A stretch of 64,000 bases of DNA from Lamellibrachia columna (Eukaryota; Annelida; Polychaeta; Sabellida; Siboglinidae): positions 11,246,931 through 11,310,930 of the forward strand of contig OY759264.1 in the NCBI GenBank assembly GCA_963662155.1, in the 5' to 3' direction. The position numbers and the translations under genes were made by a program. This document shows, piece by piece, positions 1 to 13,475 of this stretch (position 1 is its first letter; every line of letters starts with the position of its first letter). The notes below the pieces were generated by a model that worked only from the letters and a program-made list of their open reading frames with translations, was not told the origin of the DNA and searched no databases.

Positions 1-878
1 AATTATATTCAGAAACGGCCGATACATAACTATGTTTCCCGATTGGACATGACGTCACACCCCCTTTGTGTTAGCAGTGTACGTTGTTTTTATTCACACT
101 CATTCAAATGAAATTAAACGTGAAAGTGCAGTTTTCCTTTTCTTAATTTTTCGGTTCCGCACAGTCGGGTCCGATTGTAATACCATTTGCCTTTACAGAT
201 CTGAATCATTGTTTGTCTAATTCGGTAGAGATATCATCAGATAATGAAGCAGTTCCTAGGATGAGTGATGTTTTTGCGGCGTTTAGGGGCAATTCTATGA
301 AATGTTTGAAATCGCGTATTTACGACTGAGCTCGGAACTATTTACTTATTCGACATAACATGGACACATCATGCAACAGTAGTATAATCCCAAAGAAAAT
401 GCATATTTTTACTCAAGCTCGAATTACTGTTTCTTAACAGTATGTGTGTTTTCATACATGCGCACGCACGCTCGTAAATATTGTTATTTTACCTGGCTTG
501 TAATATGATATACGCCCCCATGTTATGATGGAGTAATTTCCACGAATAATGAGAGTGGTTGCTATACCTTTTGATGTTGTCGATGGAATGCCAGATTATA
601 TCAAAGGCACACAATATGATCCTTTATATCGTAAAATCGTGTTATATAGTGTAAACTATATCTATTGTAAAGCCTTGATCACACAGATGTGTCTTAATGG
701 ACCACATTAAAACGTATAATTTGACCATTACCTTTCTATGAATATCGACCTCGCAATGTAAATATGATATTCGGGGCAAAACATTCTAATTAAGCAAATA
801 ACGGTCAAATTATATTTAGAAAATTGTGATTCGTTGTGACACCGTTGGGCGGGCAAGATGTTAGAATATATATAGGTT
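1..878. other. Noncoding, nothing recognised
   Basis: AT-rich sequence without a convincing reading frame, repeat or RNA gene. The only open frame near its end overlaps the degenerate tandem repeat that follows and has no family resemblance. Confidence 0.5.
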
Positions 879-1050
879 ATGTTATACAACATGACTTTAT
901 GATACAACATGATTTTACGATGCAACATGACTTTACGATACAACATGACGTTACGATACAACATTACTTTAGGTACAACATGACTTTACGATACAACATA
1001 ACTTTACGATACAACATGACTTTACGATACTACATGACTTCACGATACAA
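879..1050. repeat. Degenerate 18-bp tandem repeat
   Basis: About nine diverged copies of a unit close to ACGATACAACATGACTTT. Copies differ by substitutions and small deletions, so the array looks old. The unit length is a multiple of three, which explains the apparent repetitive open frames on both strands. Confidence 0.8.
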
Positions 1051-1219
1051 ACAATCAGACTGTGAACCTTTAACAAAGTGTTATAATTATGACATATTAA
1101 TAAAACAATAATTATTAATTCGATGCCTTTTCTTTTCTTACGAGGGAGTTAGCAGAATTGTTTGAGCCGCGTCATGGATGCTTCTGCAGTGGCTCATGAG
1201 AGATGGATTCCACAGCAGG

Positions 1220-1295
1220 TCACACAATTACCCCCTGTGTGGGATCTTTTACTTCCCCTGGCACAGACACCAGGTCGATTTCGATGCTACTGGAA
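1220..1295 (-). mobile_element. SINE 3'-body fragment
   Basis: Read on the minus strand this segment contains CCTGGTGTCTGTGCCAGGG followed by AAGTAAAAG, the same block as in the tRNA-derived SINE at 38316-38346. No tRNA-like head is visible here, so it is a fragment. The family assignment rests only on the match between the two places in this window. Confidence 0.55.
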
Positions 1296-1546
1296 TGAAA
1301 CATCATGACACTTTCGCGCATTGTCGGTTTTGCTCTCGTATAATCGATATGGAATGATTCTTAGTGGATGCCATCTAATTATAGTACATATTATCTGTCT
1401 GCATGCAATGTGTTGTCATGTTGTTGACAGGAAACCGGCTTCCATCTATAAGCATTAATGCACATATAGGTCTTCGTTCATTAAGCATTGTTCGTGTCGC
1501 TCGAGGTCAACCAATGAAACGTTCTGAAAGAAAACTACTCAACAAA

Positions 1547-1753
1547 ATATGTTTGCACTAAGATTACTGAACGTTCTTCAGGATAGTTCGTTTTCAAACC
1601 AGAGAACTTTCGTTTTATATATCCAAAGTGTGTTTAATTTACTTGGTAGAGGTACTGATTAAGTCGACGTGATAAGTTGACGAAATCCTCTACCAGGTAA
1701 ATTAAACACACTTTGGATATATAAAATGAAAGTTCTCTGATATGTTTGCACTA
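1547..1753. repeat. Near-perfect inverted repeat inside short direct repeats
   Basis: Two 52-bp arms (1601-1652 and 1687-1738) are reverse complements with two mismatches, separated by 34 bp. They are flanked by a 14-bp direct repeat, ATATGTTTGCACTA, at 1547-1560 and 1740-1753. It could be a small foldback element with target duplication, or a duplication produced by template switching. No coding capacity. Confidence 0.85.
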
Positions 1754-2203
1754 ATTTGGGAAGAACAATTCAGAACATGTGATTCACCGGTACCCGACGT
1801 AGTGTTATCCTCTGCACACGAATGTTCATTGGTTAATGTGACGAGTAACGTAGACTAAGCCATCACCTAAGTAGAATCCATCTGGAAAGAGAAAAAGGAA
1901 ACCCTAAGAAGAATCAACTTATCAAAGGGAAAACGACTACACAATATGGCCGCTGTGGCTCAGCGTAGCGGAAGCTGGCGTATTATAATCCCATAATCCT
2001 GTGCGTCGCCCTCGGCACAAGAGGATCTAGACAATGGAAGATGGAATAGTAGTAAGCGGCATAGCATTATAACATGCATTGGTAAGTAGAAAGGTTGCAA
2101 CGAAGAGCTCATTAGGAGAAACGCTCGACTGGTTCTTGTTTCACACAGAAACTCTCTGCTTTATTTTGTTTCAATCTCTAAATGTGTATATTGTTTTATT
2201 ATA

Positions 2204-2288
2204 AGAATGTGTTTGTGTTACAGTAATGACGGTACACTACTTAGAATGTGTTTGTGTTACAATATTGACGGTACACTTCTTAAAATGT
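2204..2288. repeat. 39-bp tandem duplication
   Basis: Two copies of a unit starting AGAATGTGTTTGTGTTACA, 39 bp apart, with a partial third start at about 2282. Low divergence between the copies. Confidence 0.75.
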
Positions 2289-2379
2289 AGCAAGAATATC
2301 CAGACGCACGTATTTAAGCGTTCACGTTTTTGCGTTGGTGATGACTACTTAACTCATCTGGGCTTCGACAATTGTCCGA

Positions 2380-3045
2380 TCCAGACTATGACGTCACAAT
2401 CCTAATGATGAGCCTTTGCAACCATGTTTACATATACGTTACATTACTAGGGTGGCCTACATTTACCAGATCAGGCTTTCCTACATACTGTTTTCGTTTA
2501 AACAACTTTATCCTTTTGGTTTTGTCGCAAAGACAAATATTTCAGCCATAGCTGGAACGAAAAATACGATAGAATGTCAGACAGCGGCGGCCATGTTAGT
2601 TAGCTTGACGGACCTGGTTTTAACAAGATTTAACAAGATTGCCATCCAAGGCAAAGGCCCAGATGGCAAGTGGACAAGGAAGCCATTGGCTTATCGAGAG
2701 TCCAACGTTTTTATCTATGTGTTATCCGCCCTCCTGAGATATGTGTCAACCTTGTTTTTAAACATATTCACGCTGCTAGCAGTTACACAATCTGTAGATA
2801 ATGTGTTCCATTTATTGGTTGTCCTCTGTGAGAACGAGTGCTTTATGATATCCAATCTACACTGATCCTTTACTAATGTTACCTTATGTCCTCTAGTTCT
2901 ATTATCTTTCTTGAGTGAGAAAAAATATTTCTACAAACATTTTCATATCCATTAAATATCTTAAACAAATTTAATTTGATCTTCTCTTAACGGGTTGCTA
3001 GGCAAACAGTGACGTAATGATCTAACAATTGCGATTTTACAACAT
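2380..3045. repeat. Dispersed repeat A, interrupted by a LINE fragment
   Basis: 2380-2620 and 2991-3045 together match a region in the receptor's first intron (about 49195-49480) in order and orientation. Shared blocks include CAATCCTAATNATGAGC, ACATTACATTACTAG-like sequence, a block around AAAATACGA, and GGCAAANAGNGACGT after the break. The LINE fragment 2621-2990 sits exactly where the two halves part. The class of repeat A is unknown; no terminal repeats were recognised. Confidence 0.65.
2621..2990 (-). mobile_element. CR1/L2-like LINE 3' fragment (nested)
   Basis: The minus strand matches the fragment at 24397-24810. The 5' part encodes traces of a LINE C-terminus (an RTRGH-type motif, then VNEWN-like and SSVN-FKN-like words), followed by a stop and a 3' UTR. 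It ends in tandem copies of a TAAATCTTGT-like decamer at 2621-2640, a typical 3' terminus for this LINE group. It is 5'-truncated and too decayed to code. It splits dispersed repeat A. Confidence 0.75.
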
Positions 3046-4012
3046 GCTAGTTTAGCACAATTCCAAGATGTCCCAAAACAGGCCGGCGTCGTCTAAAGGA
3101 AACTTACAGGCATCATTATATTACCAGCTCAAGCTATTGAATTTCACACACAAAAACAAATGGGATGTATTTGTGCATTCAGCTGCAACAGCAGAATGGA
3201 TGTTTGTAATACTATTTCGTAAATTTCGGCGTAGCATGCTGGAAGAACTTCCCGTGAGGAAATGAATCACTGACACGTGTGCGCATGCGTCAATTGGAAT
3301 GTGACATTGAAGGTCCCTTCTCAATTAGATTTTCGTCGCTCGTCTCATTTCAGACTAATGTTAGGAACAATCTAATCTCTGTAGTATCATATTCAACACG
3401 CTAGCTCGTTTGTGCAAATGTGTTATTTAGTTTTGTTGAAATAACCGGACAAATTGATAAATTATTTTTGACCAGTCCCGATCGAAATTCTGCAAAATAA
3501 CACAAGGTTAGTCACATTTTTATAAGTTACCTGATCAATCGATCAACGTCAATTCTTCTGACGATTTAAAAAACTACTAATTACTTAAACTATTCAAACG
3601 CTACATATTGGAACACCACATGTTTAACACGAACAAACATGCTTCTCGACGGGTTAAATCAATTGAGGAGGGGGTTCTAAGTCCTACGAATAAAGGAAAT
3701 CTCGAAATCATTCCGAGTTGTTTTGTTTCATCGCGATTTTTACGCGGTCTTTTACTTAAAAAGTCTACACGTTTCATGCACAGCAGATGATGTACACGCA
3801 GCATTACTACAAGTAAACCAATCACGCGTCGGTGGAGCCTTTCGGTTTCACGCAAACCCTCTTTCGGCAGACGGATAATCGAATTGTGGGTTTTGTGAGA
3901 ATCCTCGTAATTTAATTTTCGCTCGTTGCACTTGCTTGAGCTGAAGAACCACGTGTTGTAGGTCAAGCGGACGGGTGCACGGTGGGATGCTTCAGCGAGA
4001 GCGGGACTGACC
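3046..4012. other. Noncoding, nothing recognised
   Basis: Open frames exist on both strands (for example 3601-4059 minus), but they overlap each other and show no domain, membrane segment or splice context that I recognise. Confidence 0.4.
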
Positions 4013-4151
4013 GATGACTTAACCAGGCGAATTACCCCGAACAAAGCGCACTCGTACATCTGATCATTTCATACGGAGTGGTTCATCTGATGACTTAACC
4101 AGGCGAATTACCCCGAACAAAGCACACTGGTACATCTGAGTGGTTCATAAG
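4013..4151. repeat. 76-bp tandem duplication
   Basis: The unit beginning GATGACTTAACCAGGCGAAT occurs at 4013 and again at 4089 with only a few substitutions. The second copy runs into a repeated GAGTGGTTCAT. Confidence 0.85.
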
Positions 4152-5781
<1,630 letters not shown>

Positions 5782-5844
5782 TCAGTGTTCCAATATCCCG
5801 TAAAATAGTCGTTCAATTAAACAATGAACTCGTACGCTCTCTTA

Positions 5845-6103
5845 AAGCTGGGTTTACACGAGGCGACATTGACTCCGCGACAAGGCGATGGTTAAAATAT
5901 GAAATATTTGTATTGCCAATTTCTAATTTTACCCGTTTCAAGCGCTGCAGACACGTCACAAACAAACCGCAGAGACGTCACAAACATACCGCAAAGACGT
6001 CACAAACAAACCGTAAAGACGTCACAAACAAACCGCAAAGACGTCACAAACATACCGCAATGACGTCACAATCATATCGCGCGCAAACGTGTAAACCCAG
6101 CTT
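5845..6103. mobile_element. MITE-like element with CRE-containing internal repeats
   Basis: Perfect 16-bp terminal inverted repeats, AAGCTGGGTTTACACG, lie at 5845-5860 and inverted at 6088-6103. The 259-bp element has no coding capacity. Inside, about 5945-6075 is six copies of a 22-bp unit near GACGTCACAAACAAACCGCA, each with a GACGTCAC core; the last reads TGACGTCA, a full cAMP-response-element palindrome. The target-site duplication is ambiguous, so no superfamily is assigned. Confidence 0.75.
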
Positions 6104-7013
6104 AGCACAGTCGGTATTACCCCAAGCATAGTTCCCAATTCCCCTCCGTAACTTGAGATGTCAGGAAAATGTCTATTCGCTGTCGGCTTCCTTGAAATGT
6201 ATGCATTTATATGCATATAAACAACAACTGTGGAAATGAATATGAAATGGACAACACTAGTATTACGCGAATACAATCTCTTGCAAAATATTAATTAGGT
6301 TAGATTTCCACCGCGCTCACGCAATCATATTCAAAGCTATCTTGTTGTAGATAAGTCGCTACAAACACAGACCACGAAATGGTTCTGATAATTAGTGTTA
6401 ATTAATAAGGACATGAAGAAGATATCACTTCGCCGACACAACGCTCTCGTTATGCGAGGAATTATCGCAGTCATTTGGGGTCGGAGCAGTATGTGTGTTC
6501 CCACTTGCGACTATGTTGTCTAGTGCTGTTCGCAAATTTATTTATTGAATATTCTGAAAATCAACTGCGAAAGTAAATATACTATTTACGTAAAACAAAT
6601 CTAGCATGTTTTGCTACATCGAAATGTGTTCGGGCTGTGAGCTGAACAGCTGACTATGATACCTGCCTAGGGTAATTATTCGAATAAACGCAGTGAACAT
6701 GTTTCTAAATGATGCAAAATGCAACTTTGACAAGGCACAATTACATAGCACGCATTTGATTCCGTCCTTCCTCGAGAACCAATGGACCGATTTAGATATG
6801 CACGTTGTGGTCACATATGGCGCCGATGTCAAAGTTCTAACTGCGGACATATTAGGACTGTGCACCGTTTTATCCTTCGTTTACGGGGTGAAATGTCAGT
6901 TAAGAATGCTGATGAAATCCATCATGGACATTGCTTGGCTGATTGATGGACATAAAGCGCATGTTTACAATATTTGTTCTATTTGAGGCATTATCCCATC
7001 CTGGCCGACAGGG
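6104..7013. other. Noncoding flank of LINE copy
   Basis: No gene recognised. Open frames on opposite strands (6614-6865 minus, 6693-6986 plus) overlap and have no family resemblance. The minus-strand frame of the LINE copy runs into this flank and ends at 6900. Confidence 0.4.
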
Positions 7014-9576
7014 GCTTATGGGTGAAGAGTACTCAAGTTTTGGCCGGATTAGCATGTTGTAGGCTGTTTGTTTAACTTCGGGTTTACATGGGCCAAGAGT
7101 TCGTTTAATCATGCCTAAACATTTCGAAGATTTTGAAGTTATGTCAGTGACGTGATTTGTCCAGGTTAATTTGGAATCCAATTTTACTCCGAGGTATGAG
7201 TGGCTGGATACGGTGGATAATGGCTGGCCAGAAAGCGAGTAGTTGTGTGTGCTGGGTTTAGTTTTGTTTGTTATTGGAAGGTGGACGCATTTAGATACAT
7301 TAAATTCCATTTGCCATTTGTCTGACCATGTTGGGAGTTGGCTTAGGTCAGTTTGGAGAATTTCGTGGTCGGTTTTGGAAGAAATTTTACGATATATAAT
7401 ACTATCATCTGCAAAAAGGCGTATAGAAGATTTGATGTTCCCATTTATGTCATTTATGTAGAGTAAGAAGAGGACAGGTCCTAGAACTGAACCCTGTGGG
7501 ACACCAGATGTGACATCTGTGATATCCGACAGGGCACCGTTAACTGAGACTCTCTGTTTGCGGTTGGATAGAAAAGATTTGATCCAATTTTGAGTGTTTC
7601 CAGTGATTCCGTAGGAGGTCAATTTTGATAGAAGACGTAGGTGAGGCACTTTGTCGAAGGCTTTGGCAAAGTCAAGCAGGATTGCGTCAATTTGGGTCTT
7701 GTTGTCCATAGCAGTCATCCAGTCGTGGACTGTCTCAATGAGTTGAGATTCACAAGACAGTCCCGACTGGAATCCGTATTGGAAGTGGAGAATGATGTTA
7801 TGCTTGTGCAAGTGTTTCCACATGTTGCTTAGGATGATATGTTCCATTACTTTACAGAGGATGCAGGTTAGTGATATGGGTCTGTAGTTAGCCGGGTCAG
7901 ATTTATGGCTCTTTTTGTGTATAGGAGTTACTAATGCTTGTAGCCAGTCATTAGGAAGTTTACCTGTGTTGTATGACTGTTGGAAAATTTGGGTGATGAT
8001 GGGAGCTATCTGCTTTGCAGTTTCTTTAAGGACTCTGGCTGGGAGTTCATCTGGGCCTGTAGCTTTGTTCTGGTTTAGATTTTCCAGCTGCTTCATTACG
8101 CCATCTATGCCAATTTCGAGAAGGGGGATGTTGGGGTAAGTAGAGGGGGCTATTTGGGGGATGGGGTGCTTTTCTTGGGTAAATATAGAGCTAAATTGGT
8201 TGTTTATGGCATTTGCTTTATCTCGATCATTAATTATTGGTTGGTCGTTTACTCGAAGTGTGGGGATGCCAATGTTTTCTCGTTTATTTGCCTTAATAAA
8301 TGACCAGAATCGTTTTGGATTAGTTTTCAGGCTGTCTCCAATGTGGTTGTTAACATAGTCTTTGTAGGATTTTGCTAATGCTTTAGTAGCTTGCTTTCGG
8401 AGTTCCTTAAATTTTTCCCAGTCACTGTTTAGTCCAGTTTGCTTTGCCTTTTTGTGGCTTTTGTTTCGTCTTCTCTGCATTCTAATTAGTTCACGTGTTA
8501 TCCAGGGGAGGTGGGTTTTAGCTTTTGTGTATCGTCTAGGTATGTTATTGTTAATCAAGGTAGTCAGACGTTCGTGGAAAAAGGTCCAGTTTATGTCTAT
8601 ATCCTGTGAGTTGGGGTTGATGTCGAAGTACTCAAGATTTAGTTTGTCTATGTCGTCTTTGAGTTGGTCCCAGTCTGCTGATTTGTAACTATAAACTTGG
8701 TGGGGGGTTTCTTGTTGCGAACTGGGTTTAAGTTGACATTGAAGGTCACGGATTCGTGATCGCTCATACCAGGAGTGGTATGGATGCTGATGATAACGGA
8801 GGGATTTGAGGTGAGTATGAGGTCAAGAATGTTTTCCAGAAGCGATGCGTGTGGGGTCGTTTAACATGTTCTGCAGCCCAAAGTCGTTAGTTATTTCTAG
8901 TAGTTTGTTATGCTTGCTGGCGGTGCTGTTATTAGTGGTCTGGTGATTTGTCCAGTTGATATCAGGGAGGTTAAAATCTCCAGCTATGACTACGTTAGGG
9001 GGAGTTTTTTTGTGATCTATATAGTTTAGTTAGGGAGTCGTGGAGAGCTTCAAGGGATTGGAGGTGGTCATTTGGGGGTCGATAATAAGATGCAAAGTAT
9101 ATGCATTTGTTTCGTGCAAAGTGAATTTTTGTCCAAATTATTTCACAATTTGAGTTTACATTTTGGAGGGGTTCAGCTACAATGTTGTCACGGAAGGCTA
9201 TAACGACTCCACCGCCATGGACGTTCCTGTCCTTTCTGATGGCCTCATAGTTGGGTGGTAGGAAAGAGTATGTAGCATAGTTTGCATCTAATTTAGTTTC
9301 AACTAGAAATATGATGTCTGGATTATTATATTGAATAGTTGCCTTTAGTTGGGTCGCTTTTTCTATGCTCTTAACGCTGTTGGTGTTTATCAAAATTCCT
9401 TTAAGTGTGTTTCCTTGGGTTTTCTTGTGGCGTTCGGGGGTTGAATTGTTTTGGGGGTTTGGGGAGAAAATTAAGCCTGCGTTTTGTGATGTGTGGAGTG
9501 TTGGGGTACTAAGCGTGGAGCTGTCAGACGGGGTGTTGGTAGAAATGGATTCCTCATTTCTAGATGGAGAAGTGAC
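7014..9576 (-). mobile_element. CR1/Jockey-type LINE, truncated at both ends
   Basis: The segment aligns base for base with 60215-62760 of the large LINE with sparse differences. Homology stops abruptly at about 9576, within the region between the 2A-like motif and the endonuclease, and at about 7014, before the C-terminal region. Ordinary 5' truncation would leave the 3' end in place, so the missing 3' end points to a later deletion or recombination. No convincing target-site duplication was seen. Confidence 0.9.
7014..9576 (-). pseudogene. LINE endonuclease-reverse transcriptase, frameshifted copy
   Basis: Read on the minus strand this encodes most of an apurinic-type endonuclease (NTNSVKSIEKATQLKA, LVETKLDANY, SYYRPPND) and a reverse transcriptase with DFAKAFDKVPH, GVPQGSVLGPVLFLLYIND and FADDSIIY. 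Against the large copy, three small indels break the frame: T7 instead of T6 near 9006, an extra base near 8833, and G6 instead of G7 near 8703. The reverse transcriptase half is still open from about 8558 down to the flank. The N-terminal leader with the 2A-like motif and the C-terminus are absent. It cannot make a working protein. The low divergence suggests it is young. Confidence 0.9.
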
Positions 9577-10448
9577 GTGGGATAAACTGACAACTCCACG
9601 TTTCGTCATGTCGATCTGCCAGGGATGCCGTACTACCGCCCCCGGCTCGCGAGAATGCATAATCCTACCTGTAACCAACAGCCAACTCAATTATTGCGAT
9701 TTGCCCTCTCAAAAGCCACCGTTCACTCTAACGACAATGATGTCACTGTAAAAACCCTCTAGTGATCAAATTGGAACCATTTTGTCATCGAGGCATGACA
9801 ACTGGCGCCCACTGGTGACCAATTTGTAATAACATTGATCGGTTCTAGTACGGTACCGTTGCGTTTTATCTCAAACAAATCCCAAGTGATATCTCATATC
9901 TCTCGGTCGCTGCACCAAATCTGTGGAATTCGTTCCCTACTAATGTTAGAGGTCAACAAGAAACATAACACAATATGTCACCTGTAGATTCGTCTTTTAA
10001 ACCTTGCTTATTCTCCTTATGCGTGTTATATGTTGACAACTTTCACACCATATTGATTTTAAGATTGTCTAACCCTTTTCTTTTGATGCACCTCTGGCTA
10101 CCAAAGATGTAGGCCCTATATACGTCTTCGTGTAATTATTATTACCATATTTACCATTTCTAGCTTACACCCCCACCCCTCCCCCCCCCGTCCATGGAGC
10201 AAAAGGAGCGAACTACATTTGATTTTCCAATAGGTCTCAATTATGACGTTCGTTTCTTAGGATTCCTGCGAATTTTTTCCTCCGATTTTCTTCAACATTT
10301 CACAGCACATTTATCCTCCGTTAACGCACATGTTGTGTGCAATTCGATAAAATCACTTACCTCTCAGAAAAACGCATCAAAAGGAGAGACCCCTCAACCC
10401 CCGTGGTATTATTTCGAAATGTTGGAACGTTGCCATAAAACCAAAAAT
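9577..10448. other. Noncoding, nothing recognised
   Basis: No gene or element recognised. A short C-rich run lies at about 10170-10190. Confidence 0.4.
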
Positions 10449-10810
10449 CAGAGGCGACTCGTCTAAGGAGGCGAACAAATAAAAATAGGCAACTGGACGT
10501 CGGCGCCTGGGATGAGGTAGTCCCAGACTGGCCCCAAAGTTGGTGTATAGATGATGGAGTCGCGGTTGTGCCTTCGGGAGAATGGCTCACACTCAATTCG
10601 GCTACAATTTGGCCATTGTTTCCATCTATGTCCGACAGGTGCAAAAGCATAATAGTAAATAAGTCTAAATAAGTGCCTTTGTGGTTTTCAAATACCTTGA
10701 TAGAGGCGACTGGTCCAAGTAGGCGAACGAACAAAGACATAGGCGAGTGGACGCTGGAGGAGATACTGCCAGACTTCTCCCGATGTTAGTGTATAATATA
10801 TAGATTACCA
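10449..10810. repeat. Two diverged direct copies, about 253 bp apart
   Basis: AGAGGCGACTSGTCYAAGKA followed by GGCGAAC and similar downstream sequence, including a GTTRGTGTATA block, occurs at about 10449-10550 and 10702-10800. The copies differ noticeably, so this is an old duplication or two members of one dispersed family. Confidence 0.6.
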
Positions 10811-10905
10811 TTATTACAATTACAAACATTGTTACAATTTTTACAATTACCACTGTTACCAATATATTGCATATGAATTAAATGGATTCTGTTCTTCGGT
10901 AGCGG

Positions 10906-11357
10906 CGGTGCACTTGCCTTGTGCTCCTCGGGTCACTGACTGCGGGGAGAGACCCGGGCGGTGCACTTGCCTTGTGCTCCTCGGGTCACTGACTGCGGGG
11001 AGAGACCCGGGCGGTGCACTTGCCTTGTGCTCCATGGGTCACTGACTGCGGGGAGAGACCCGGGCGGTGCACTTGCCTTGTGTTCCTCGGGTCGCTGACT
11101 GCGGGGAGAGACCCGGGCGGTGCACTTGTCTTGTGTTCCTCGGGTCGCTGACTGCGGGGAGACACCCGGGTGCGGGGAGACACCCGGGCGGTGCACTTAC
11201 CTTGTGTTCCTCGGGTTGCTGACTGCGGGGAGAGACCCGGGAGATGCACTTGCTTGGTGTTCCTCGGGTCGCTGACTGCGGGGAGAGCCCGGGCGGTGCA
11301 CTTGCCTTGTGTTCCTCGGGTCGCTGACTACGGGGAGAGACCCGGGCGGTGCATTTG
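10906..11357. repeat. 53-bp minisatellite
   Basis: About 8.5 copies of a GC-rich 53-bp unit beginning CGGTGCACTTGCCTTGTG and ending near GAGACCCGGG, with few substitutions. One junction (about 11160-11190) carries a short extra partial unit. The long Pro/Arg/Ser-rich open frames on the minus strand are produced by the array. Confidence 0.95.
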
Positions 11358-11904
11358 AGCAGTTTGTTTCTATCTTAATAAATAGGGCATGGTGGAGCCA
11401 CCGAAAGACGAAAAGCTTCATAGCGCAAGATGTTACATCAAATATAATGTACATTATACAACTGTAAGCACATACACAGATAATATTGGAGGGGAATGTT
11501 AATGCAGCAGGCCGATACAGTTTACACTGAAAATGCATTGAACCAACAACATCCTAGGAGATATTAATATACCCCTGTAGTAAATGTTAAATACTCAAAC
11601 TACAATTTAATTCTGAGAGAATATTAAATTATGTAATAATATAATACTAATATATAAAATACTCCTAAAATCCCCGTGAGCCCCAGGCTCGGCAGCACCA
11701 AAACAAAAGGAGTTAAGCAGTTCATAATCGATAAACAGTTCCAGTTGCAAACAGTTGGATTCATACGCTGTATTATTTAACATTGTTTATGGCTAAATGT
11801 AGCATTGTTTGAGCTGTTTTGATGTGAAGCTGCCAATTTCCTGTCCTTTCTGCTCTAATGAATATGCATACTACTGAGACAAACTCCATAAATTGGAACC
11901 ATAG
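11358..11904. other. Noncoding spacer between minisatellites
   Basis: AT-rich, no gene recognised. Confidence 0.4.
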
Positions 11905-12157
11905 TCTTGCTGTTCTTGCTGTTCTTGCTGTTCTTGCTGTTCTTGCTGTTCTTGCTGTTCTTGCTGTTCTTGCTGTTCTTGCTGTTCTTGCTGTTCTTGC
12001 TGTTCTTGCTGTTCTTGCTGTTCTTGCTGTTCTTGCTGTTCTTGCTGTTCTTGCTGTTCTTGCTGTTCTTGCTGTTCTTGCTGTTCTTGCTGTTCTTGCT
12101 GTTCTTGCTGTTCTTGCTGTTCTTGCTGTTCTTGCTGTTCTTGTTGTTCTTGCTGTC
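11905..12157. repeat. 9-bp minisatellite
   Basis: About 28 nearly perfect copies of GCTGTTCTT. The unit is a multiple of three and stop-free in several frames, giving artefactual Leu/Ala, Gln/Glu and Thr/Ala polymers. Confidence 0.97.
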
Positions 12158-12389
12158 TGCTTCGGTGACTTGATTGTTTGGACAACTTGGTACAGATCCA
12201 GCAATGACTCACCACATACAGCCTCGTCAAGAGTCATTATGTGGTTGATTAAATTGATGTAGAAAACACCAAGTTTTGACCATATAGTCTTCTCCTCCGA
12301 ATTGTTCACTTCACCACTATTATCATTTCTTTCGTCTCTGCAGGTTCTAGATGTTTCTGTCGCAGGTTGGCACCGGTCATCGCTGACTA

Positions 12390-13090
12390 TATGCTATCAC
12401 CATTCTATACGCTATCACCATTCTATACGATATCACCATTCTATATGCTATCACCATTCTATATGCTATCACCATTCTATATGCTATCACCATTCTATAT
12501 GCTATCACCATTCTATACGCTATCACCATTCTATATGATATCACCATTCTATATGCTATCACCATTCTATATGCTATCACCATTCTATATGCTATCACCA
12601 TTCTATATGCTATCACCATTCTATACGCTATCACCATTCTATATGCTATCACCATTCTATATGCTATCACCATTCTATATGCTATCACCATTCTATACGC
12701 TATCACCATTCTATATGCTATCACCATTCTATATGCTATCACCATTCTATACGCTATTACCATTCTATATGCTATCACCATTCTATATGCTATCACCATT
12801 CTATATGCTATCACCATTCTATATGCTATCACCATTCTATATGCTATCACCATTCTATATGCTATCACCATTCTATATGCTATCACCATTATATATGCTA
12901 TCACCATGCTATATGCTATCACTATTCTACATGCTATCACCATTCTACATGCTATCACCATTCTATATGCTATCACCATTCTATATGCTATCACCATGTT
13001 ATATGCTATCACCATTCTATATGTTATCACCATTCTACATTTCTACTATTCTACACGCTATTACCATTCTATATGCTATCGCCATTCTAC
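12390..13090. repeat. 18-bp minisatellite
   Basis: About 39 copies of TATGCTATCACCATTCTA with scattered substitutions that increase towards the 3' end. The 336-aa and 218-aa open frames over it are by-products of the unit length. Confidence 0.97.
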
Positions 13091-13331
13091 TCCTGGCTTG
13101 CATAATTAGTATAGGAGTCATGCAAACGTGTTGCTGCACTCCTGGTCTGGGTGACAACGTTTGTCTTTCATTGGAGATCCGCAGTTGTGATGTCAGATCT
13201 AAAGTGTGCAATCAGACGACGTTTGGTGTGTTTTGTTGTATATTCTGGAACATCAGGGGAAGGAACGAGAACAATTTTGTTCTGATATCCTGCAGTGTGT
13301 GGCATTGCTTGATGGCTTCCATCATCCATCC

Positions 13332-13475
13332 ATTCACATACAGCAATAAATGCCTGCTTTCTGTATCGAGATTGTGAACATTCACATACAGCAATAAATG
13401 CCTGCTTTATGTATCGAGATTGTGAACATTCACACACAGCAATAAATGCCTGCTTTCTGTATCGAGATTGTGAAC
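13332..13475. repeat. Three 48-bp tandem copies
   Basis: Units start at 13332, 13380 and 13428 with ATTCACATACAGCAATAAAT or a one-base variant. Very little divergence. Confidence 0.9.

Noticed and set aside
7000..9600. Target-site duplication around the truncated LINE copy
   Set aside because: The flanks (near CATTATCCCATCC and GTGGGATAAAC) match only in inverted orientation and weakly; no direct duplication.
10933..11538. Arg/Ser/Pro-rich minus frames of 87-113 codons
   Set aside because: They are the 53-bp minisatellite read in several frames; nothing beyond the array supports a protein.
12367..13377. 336-aa and 218-aa repetitive proteins
   Set aside because: Products of the 18-bp minisatellite, whose unit is a multiple of three; both strands are equally open.
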